Shown here piece by piece: positions 57,019 through 64,000 of a stretch of 64,000 nt of DNA. Under the pieces are notes generated by a model. That model searched no databases. It saw only the letters and a program-made list of their open reading frames with translations, and was not told where the DNA came from. Source of the stretch: Crambe crambe (Eukaryota; Porifera; Demospongiae; Poecilosclerida; Crambeidae); the NCBI GenBank assembly GCA_963924555.1, contig OZ004596.1:2542001-2606000 (forward strand), in the 5' to 3' direction. The stretch's first letter is position 1, and each line of letters begins with the position of its first letter. The position numbers and the translations under genes are program-made.

Positions 57019-60000
57019 TATCGGTCTCTCTGGGGAGTCCTGAGATTTGAGAGTGCCACTGGACCCAGGAGACTGGAGCTATATTACCAAGACCGCAAGG
57101 TCCAGCCTAATGCAAACACGTACCCTCTCAGTGTTATAGAGCTAAACAACATCCTTGGACTGCACCTGGACCGCACTATCAGGCCTGGACTCTTCCCACT
57201 ACAAGTAAGCTGCTTAAGGGAAAGCTGTAGAGATTAAGGAGGAGACAATATCACTTGACAGTTGGTATTCCCAACCCACATCCCCCATGGTGTTCCTTAT
57301 TATCATGGTTGTATTCAATTATGATTGTACTCATTATGGAACGTTGCACTCCCTTTATCAAGTGATTGTACGTACTCCCTTGTGATGTTGACGACATTAT
57401 TCCCTTGGTGATCTAGATGATGACCACTGACAGAAAGTATCAGTTTGCCACCAATTCCAGAGAGGAGCAGCAAGATTGGCTGTCCAAAATGAGCAGACTT
57501 CTCTTTGGACCACCACTGCCAGAAAGAGTTTGTAAGTATACATGGTGGTAAATTTCGCCATATTCTAGTCAATTAACAAGTGATTGGGTTTCATGAGAGG
57601 GCACAAAAGCTGAACTCCATGTATGGACATCTGCATGTATGAGCAATTCAAGACAGAGAAGTAGGGGCAAAATTTCATGGAAACAAACCTGTTTAGTATG
57701 ACTGAAAATTGGTGTGGTCAGCAAAACGGGTAGGGTAGGGTAGGGTAGGTCAAGTTTGAATCCTAGCTACTCCCCTGCAAGCTATTGTAAAAAGAGTGTT
57801 TGTTGTTATTGTTGTTGTTTTTTCCTAGATGAGTTCCCTTCTATGGTTTTTCCAACCAAACATTCAGAAACATTAAACCTGAGAGGAAGCTACCTGATCA
57901 GAGTTACAATGGAGGAAATCCATCTGATTTCACAGGGAAACTCGAATATGTCATACAACATCCCATTGCAGTCTGTCATGAACTCACAGCACATGGCACT
58001 GTCAAATCCCTCTATTCCCTTTACCACGAACCGGTTGTTTATCAAAGTCCTATTTCTTTCCACTGGAATGTAAGTTCCATGCTTGCATGCTCTTTTAGAT
58101 AAGCATAAGGATACCCTAGCTGGACATTTCCCTACCGTTATAACTGGATTTAATATCCTATTACAGGAATTGTGATATGGGACCAGGAAACTTTGCATTT
58201 GTTACTACTAGTGCACCAAACATTGCCAAAGTTATTAGCAACAGACTGTTGAGATTTCGCAAGCTCCCACCTCTCCCCCCACAAATCAGTACTCCAACTC
58301 CAAAGTCAGAAGATAAAAATGGTACATACGTACATACACACACACATACATATACCCATTCTTGCCACAGTTTTGTGACCACATCTGCTTTCTGTATGAT
58401 GAAGGGACTTGCACAAAGTATAATCACCCAGCTATTGGGAGGGATTTGGGAGGCATCCCAGAGCTCCCCCCTCCCTGCATTTAAAGTTTCTAGAGCTGTT
58501 CTATAACAACTAATATTATGTTAATGGAGGAATTTTCTAATTTTTCATGTAGCTTATACTTGGTTAGTAATTTTGTGTGATATAATTTACATAGATATGT
58601 GTATGTACGTATATAAAAAGAAAGGCCTATGGATTCATGAGGTAATCTGATAGTTCCACAATCTCACAGAGGTCTCTATTAAGGATAATCTTAATGGTCC
58701 ATATTACGCTGTACTTAGTTACAACTTTACACCCCCCCCCCCCCCCCCCATGACCTCAGTGGTTTAAAAAATTTGTAAAATTACCACATATTTAGGAGGT
58801 CTTTGAAACTCCTATTGTTGATCTGATGGATTTCAGGTCCATAGAAGCTATGATAGTAGTATAAATGGATGTTTTATTTTTTCTACTCTTAATTAGGTCA
58901 GGCTGAGATTCTTCAACTCCAGCCAACAGCAACTCCTATAAAGAGCAGATCTTACTCCCATAATGAACTAGAATACAAATCTGCTAACCTTGCTCTACGA
59001 TCTGGCATGGAACCAGGAACACATAATTCAAATGGTCTCTGTAGCAAGTTATCACTGCCAAGTTTATCTGGTGACAGCACAAGGCATATCTTAGCAAAAC
59101 AAAGAAGTATTTCAAATACCATCAGACCAAAGAGTCCCCTAGAAACAGACTACAGAGTTTCCACTTCAAAGATTCCTCTTAATGACACTAAACCCAGATC
59201 TGCTTTGAAGACTCCAGCAGCTGACTACCACCCAAAGCGAAAGCTTGCTATTATTCAAATGAAAAAATGCAGCTCAGATTCCCGTGATAAGTTGAAGAGT
59301 GAAATGCCACAAAACACATTGCCACTATTGAAACACATCTCTAAACAAGACAGGGTGAAGTCATTGTCACTTGATAACAACAGAACTGGGAGAATGTCTC
59401 AATTCCCAGATAGAGATTTTCAAGATGATGATGATGTTCAGAGTTATACTTCAGATGAGTCAGAGTCCTCTTCACATGATTATGATGACATAGTCATCAT
59501 GGATTCGATAAAAAATGAGTCAACTTATGTCAATCTCAGGTGTGTGATCTGCTCAAAAAAACATAATTGGAATGATGAAGTTCAATGTCCACATTCTGTG
59601 AAGCACACAAGCGGGGAAAGCAATAGGAAGTGGGCAACAATCTCCCAGGATCCTCCTGAACAATTCACTCTGAGAAAGTCTTGCAGCACGGAAGGAATCT
59701 TAGAAGCTCATTCACTACAAATCCAACAATCCAAGTACCATAATAGTCAATCAATTGGTAGTAATTTTGAGTTATATTTGGACATTCAAGAACGAAGGCA
59801 TCAGCAGGGGAGTACACAGAATGCACAAGGGTACCAAAATAGCTACCCACTTCAGAAAACAAACCTTACCAGGACAGCTCAATTTCTCAAGCATGAACAC
59901 ACAGTGGTGCAGTCAGAGGAATCTACACAACAGGAAAATAAATGTTGTCTCTCACTTCGGAAGAATATGTGGGTGAACTCTCATCATGACAAGTTGCATA

Positions 60001-60944
60001 AACCCCTCCAACGACAGCGTAGCCGCTCATTAAAAAACAGTCCTCAGAGCCTAGCAAACAGAATTCCAGACCACATCCTATCCCATCCAGGCACTAATCC
60101 ACATAGACAAACCACGGCAATTAAAGAAAGGGAAGCAGACAAGAGCTACAACTCAATCAAAGGCTTTGGTCCCTATGAACAAGTTCCCACATTTCTCAAC
60201 TCCATCCACAGTGGTCACACTCCATTGACAAGAAGTCAAAATAATCTCAACCAACCAACAAACACCAAGCAGGATTTCCCCACAGGAAGAAGTGTATGCA
60301 TCAAAAGGCACAGACAATATGGGGAGTCTACAAAGAGGAAGCGACAGGGAGTGTATGGCCTGACTATAGAATATAGTCAACCAGGATCTACACAGGAAGG
60401 TACATCATGTATGCCTGAGAAGGATACCTTCCCACCCACCAGACCTCTGTCACATAATAGTTCCAAGTATGAATCTATTCCTAACTCTGGCCCTTATGAA
60501 ACAATCAAAAGGAAACTTCCACCTTTTCTTAAATCAATCAAGAAATCTAGGTCAACAGAAAATCTACTAACCTCTCTTGGTATGGAAAATGCTGAACAAC
60601 CCATACAGGTTTTGCAATCAAAGTTTCGATCAACAGAGGATTTGCTAACATCAAAAGTTGTTCCAATGCTTCAAGTTAATTCTCCTCCTCTTGCTGCAGT
60701 GTGTTCCAATAGTAAAGATCTCCAAGAGAGTGGTACAAATAAAATTACAAACATTCAGCAAACTCCAAAAACCATTCATAAAGTGAGGTCTGTACCAGAT
60801 CTAACCCACAAAAATACTGCATGCTACGAAGAACAATTCCACTCAAATCATCATATCATGAATTTGGCTTCCCCAGAAGATCTTCCAGATGGATCCAGTA
60901 TGGCCCTTCCATATGCCATGGTTTGGCTGGACAGGATACTTTAG
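56436..60944 (+). CDS. DOK/IRS-type docking protein (PH + PTB) with long disordered tail
   Basis: Six exons: 56436-56537, 57019-57204, 57417-57531, 57829-58069, 58167-58321, 58897-60944 (2847 nt, 948 residues). Such adaptors bind membrane lipid by a PH domain and phosphotyrosine on receptors by a PTB domain. Residues 15-134 look PH-like (YAGHLQYKPKG, SLWGVLRFES, RRLELYYQD, YQFATNSREEQQDWLSKM). Residues about 136-262 look like an IRS-type PTB (GSYLIRVTMEEIHLIS, then IPLQSV, TTNRLFIKVLF, GPGNFAFVTTSAPNI). The single last exon is polar and disordered, with possible phosphotyrosine sites: STYVNLR (Grb2-like Y-x-N, near residue 477), FGPYEQVP, SKYESIP and SGPYETI. A short serine motif recurs four times (KSCSTEGIL, KSRSTENLL, KFRSTEDLL, KVRSVPDL). 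The exact DOK, IRS or FRS subfamily is not decided. Confidence 0.78.
57728..57749. repeat. (GGGTA)4 short repeat in a DOK-like intron
   Basis: Four to five tandem GGGTA units. It resembles telomeric repeats but has five bases, not TTAGGG, and is short and intronic. Confidence 0.85.
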
Positions 60945-61167
60945 AAATGATCGTCGTATAACTATGACAGTTCACTGTGTGGCATGTGATGGCACTTTTT
61001 TTTTCTTTTCTTTTTCTTTCTTTCTTTCTTTTTTTTTTTTTTTTTTTTTTTTGATGATAGCTGTATAAACCCCAAGTGCAACTAATTGGTGTAGGGTCAT
61101 CAATGGCTAAGACACTAGCTTGGTAAAGGATCATTACAACAGTAAACACTCCTATCAGCCCAAGAGC
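60945..61167. other. 3' flank of the DOK-like gene
   Basis: Contains a pyrimidine tract (tttcttttctttttctttc) running into a poly-T run of about 22 near 61030-61052. No clear AATAAA was found. Confidence 0.5.
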
Positions 61168-61262
61168 TAGCTAGAGTCACCATACAGATATGGTCACCAC
61201 TTACTTGCACCACCTTATGCAATACATCAGTAGATGTCACCCTAACCTATCACCCCAAGAGC
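61168..61262. repeat. Direct repeat, left copy (about 95 bp)
   Basis: agctagagtcaccatacaga to caccccaagagc is repeated, with about 10% differences, at 62029-62120. Both copies include accatacagatatggtcacc. A local tandem duplication apparently existed and the MITE 61263-62028 inserted at its junction. Confidence 0.85.
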
Positions 61263-62028
61263 TAGCCTCGTGCCAGGCTCTCAGGAAGGGGGAGGGGGAA
61301 GAAAAGAGAGCCTGGTTGCCACTGTATGCGCATCCGCTGATCTTTCCACAATTTTGCGGAAATCGGATGCTTGCCTGTATATAAATGCAATACTAAACGT
61401 CATAGGTCAAAGTATACTTGTTGCTCAAAATGTCTACTAGTGCTAATGATACTTTCAATTCTGCTCAGTTGTCCTTTTCGCCCTCAAATAGCTGGACCTT
61501 ACAGGAGTGTGTCTCAAGTAGATAGCTGTTAAAGCAATTTTCGACAGAAAGGATTCATTCGTGTGCCTTCCCACAGGCTATGGCAAGAGTCTATGTTATC
61601 AGACTATTCCTTTCTTCAAGGACTCAAGCTTGGTTGTGCAGGCTATTGTTTTGACGATACTATATGACTCTCTTTATCACAAAAATGTTCCGTTTCTCAT
61701 ACAAATTACACAAATGTAAGGAGAGATGCCAGGGTTGATAGATATGACATCTCCAGCAGCTGCTCAAGGATTATCACCCAGTGCTTCTTCATTGCAGTAG
61801 TGTTACCCAAGATGAGGACACTTCTATTGCGCTCACTACAAGCGATAAACCCTCATGGTCAAAACAATGTATTAACCGCTTGGAATGTTTAATTATGCCA
61901 TGATGTTTTATGACTAACATAGTACACACGTGGTGATTCGTGGCTGAAAAATCAGCACATGTGCACAGTGGCAACCAGGCTCTCTTTTCCTTCCCCCTCC
62001 CCCTTCCTGAGAGCCTGGCGCAAGGCTA
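61263..62028. mobile_element. Mutator-like MITE, 766 bp, divergent subtype
   Basis: Inverted ends start tagcctcgtgccaggctctc (right end close to its inverse, with gcgcaaggcta), with G/A-rich arms of about 55 bp. The 9-bp duplication cccaagagc is perfect (61254-61262, 62029-62037). The ends vary from the TAGCCTCGTTCCCAGG consensus, so this is a related subtype. Confidence 0.9.
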
Positions 62029-62120
62029 CCCAAGAGCTAAAGTCACCATACAGATATGGTCACCACTTACTCACACCACCTCATGCAACACACCAGTAGG
62101 ATGTCACCCTAATTACAGAC
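62029..62120. repeat. Direct repeat, right copy
   Basis: Second copy of the 61168-61262 unit; includes accatacagatatggtcacc and gatgtcaccctaa. The first nine bases also form the target duplication of the preceding MITE. Confidence 0.85.
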
Positions 62121-62444
62121 CTATTACTATTATACCTTTTGATTCTTGTGCAAAATTTAGTGGATGAATGTGCCACACAATACTGAACTCAAAATCAGCC
62201 ATGGTCCTGGAATCTGGTAGGTGTATGATGTAGAGATCTTCTTTGAATTTTCGATCTCTATATGATGAAACTGTGCCCAAGACTATGAACAGGAGTAATG
62301 AGGGCAGAGACTTCATTACTGAACTTCTGGTGTGCTTTATTTCGAGATAAAGTGATCCTTTACCATAGATTGCCCGAATTGCGAGATCCGCCTTCTTTTT
62401 GCTAGGTGTGAAATATCGTGAAATATTTCGATTTGGCTAATAAG
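62121..62444. promoter_or_regulatory. Upstream region of the RhoGEF gene
   Basis: About 320 bp between the repeat and the RhoGEF ATG at 62445. Presumably contains the promoter; no recognised element. A 67-codon minus-strand frame (62113-62316) shows no family motif. Confidence 0.35.
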
Positions 62445-64000
62445 ATGGAGAGCAGTCGCTACTTGATCACTCCTCTAGCTACCTCCACCCCCTTTACCTC
62501 CCACAGTAGTTCCAAATTCACTCAATTCCAGGAGGATACATCCAATATTTTACCATACTCGGAATCTCTACACCCTGTTCTGAATAACAAAGGTAAACTA
62601 AACTGTTCAATGTAGCTATGCACTATAGCCTATATTGTAGTTCAGTGTGGTCAGTGCTACTTTCACCAATTTTTGTTTCAGCTTCTAATGATGTGCAAAC
62701 TCGTCGCCAAAAGATCGTAAAAGAGATTTTTGATACAGAACACTCCTATATCTCTCAGCTTAATACCATTATAGTTGTAAGTAGCTCTAAAATTATCACA
62801 GCACACCACAGTCATGCATTTTCTCCTGTTTAGCTTTTTCTCAAACCAATAAGAGTGGGATGTCTCCTTCCACATAATGTTATACCAGCCATCTTTTCCA
62901 ACATTGAGGCTATTCTCTCTGTCAACAAGGAACTATTCTCTTGCATGAGACAGCGCAGTCTAGCTGAAGCTTTCACCTATTTGGGACCTTTTCTCAAACT
63001 CTATTCTACCTATGCTAATAATTTTAAGAATGCAAACACCACTCTACAGGTACAAAATCAAAATGTCACCTATATAGCATAGTTTTGAAAGTTTGGCCTT
63101 GCAGGACTGGTTAAAAAGTAATGATGAATTCTCCAGATTTGTAGCATCACAGGAAGTAAGACCAGAGTGTTGTGCACTTCAGTTATCTTCTCTTCTGATC
63201 ACACCTATACAAAGAATTCCAAGGTGGAACACTTTCATCTTCCATTACACAACACGTTGTTTTACATGATATTAAATTTTACTGCAGGTACAAACTCTTA
63301 CTTAACGATCTCTTAAAACACACCAGAGTCACTCACCCCGACTACAACAAACTCAGTGGTACTGTATGTCACAGAATAATGTTCAGTTATGACCAGTTTA
63401 TATATACAGCTGCAGCTTCTCAAATAGAATCTATAGCTACACATATCAATGAACACATTAGACACCATGAAAATTTCAAGAAGATGCTTCTGATTCAGAA
63501 CTCCTTATCAGGACGATCAGTCCCTGGAATTTTAGCTCCCGCAAGAGAATTCATTCATGAAGGAAAGTTAATGAAAGTGAGTTATAATTAGCCTTCAAAT
63601 TTAGTTCAATCCAGTGATTATTGTATTGTTTCTAGATTTGCTATCGAAAGCCTAAAGAACGAGCTCTATTTCTATTCTCTGATATTCTCATGTATGCAAG
63701 ACCAAAGTTAATCAAATCAAGAGATCATAACAGGTACCTAGAGGCTACTACAACCAAACATTTGTTCATGATAATGTGAATAGAAGGTACGAGTGTCGCT
63801 GTGTTCTTCCTCTACTGAACTCCACAGCAGAAATCATAGATCAGGACAATAGAGTACCTGGAATCACTGCATTCCTCAAGGTACTGTGGAGTATCTTAGG
63901 GTCACAACAGATATCCTCAAATCTGTCCAAGAAGATGTACACAAGCACACATGCACTTCTAATCCTTTCCAGGTCTCTAATGTGGATGCAACAGTATTGT
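62445..64000 (+). CDS. Rho guanine nucleotide exchange factor (DH-PH), N-terminal part, cut by window end
   Basis: Exons: 62445-62592, 62682-62776, 62834-63049, 63104-63222, 63288-63358, 63410-63576, 63636-63732, about 63784-63880, and 63973 running off the end. DH domains load GTP on Rho-family GTPases. The DH starts at RRQKIVKEIFDTEHSYISQL (conserved region 1), continues LFLKPIR, NIEAILSVNKELF and YLGPFLKLYSTYANNF, then LLITPIQRIPRYKLLLNDLL (conserved region 3, the strongest signature) and THPDYNKLS. The PH domain follows with FIHEGKLMK, ALFLFSDILMYARP and RYECRCVLPL. Between 63359 and 63409 lies a 51-nt segment with GT..AG ends and no stop; removing it restores a normal DH helix (KLSAAASQIES). 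The short N-terminal leader (about 50 residues, Ser/Thr-rich) has no known domain. Subfamily (ARHGEF39-like or FGD-like) undecided. Confidence 0.87.

Noticed and set aside
57728-57749. Interstitial telomere repeat
   Set aside because: The unit is GGGTA (five bases), short and intronic; it does not match TTAGGG.

Overview
The window is nuclear DNA from an animal. Genes are split by spliceosomal introns (GT..AG, many under 150 bp), and the proteins are typical metazoan ones (MED13, ASH2L, PIG-T, RFESD, AKR7, DOK-like, RhoGEF, Shiftless-like). Divergence from vertebrate forms, small introns, an AT-rich background and many short inverted-repeat transposons suggest an early-branching animal, most likely a sponge. 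That placement is inference. I saw no rRNA, tRNA, CRISPR or prokaryotic operon.

Layout: (1) 1-8 kb: an EBP-like sterol isomerase (+) meets ASH2L (-) tail to tail. Two Mutator-like MITEs sit in ASH2L introns. (2) 8-24.4 kb: MED13 (+), 31 coding exons in one continuous frame, divergent from ASH2L. (3) 24.8-28.8 kb: two tandem AKR7-type aldo-keto reductase genes (-) with almost identical exon lengths. (4) 29.0-32.3 kb: an RFESD-like Rieske gene (+), divergent from the second AKR7 gene over 211 bp that contain a perfect 19-bp-arm palindrome. Two transposons sit in its first intron. (5) 32.3-45.9 kb: a gene-poor stretch of degenerate transposon material, including HIRAN-like and P-element/THAP9-like relics, several terminal-inverted-repeat elements, minisatellites and a possible non-LTR retrotransposon tail. 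(6) 45.9-48.0 kb: a Shiftless (SHFL)-like gene (+). (7) 48.1-54.9 kb: PIGT (-), tail to tail with SHFL, with two transposons in its introns. (8) 56.4-60.9 kb: a DOK/IRS-type docking protein (+) with a long disordered tail. (9) 62.4 kb to the end: a RhoGEF DH-PH gene (+), cut by the window edge.

Functionally this is ordinary housekeeping and signalling DNA: transcription and chromatin (MED13, ASH2L), sterol and aldehyde metabolism (EBP, AKR7), a Rieske protein, GPI anchoring (PIGT), and tyrosine-kinase/Rho signalling (DOK-like, RhoGEF). The genes are not an operon. The most notable items are the Shiftless-like gene, a MITE family with 9-bp target-site duplications present in seven places, a second element family with 7-bp duplications, and the palindrome in the AKR7/RFESD divergent promoter. 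Exon models were built by eye from reading frame, splice consensus and remembered family sequences. Checks such as total length divisible by three were used where stated.
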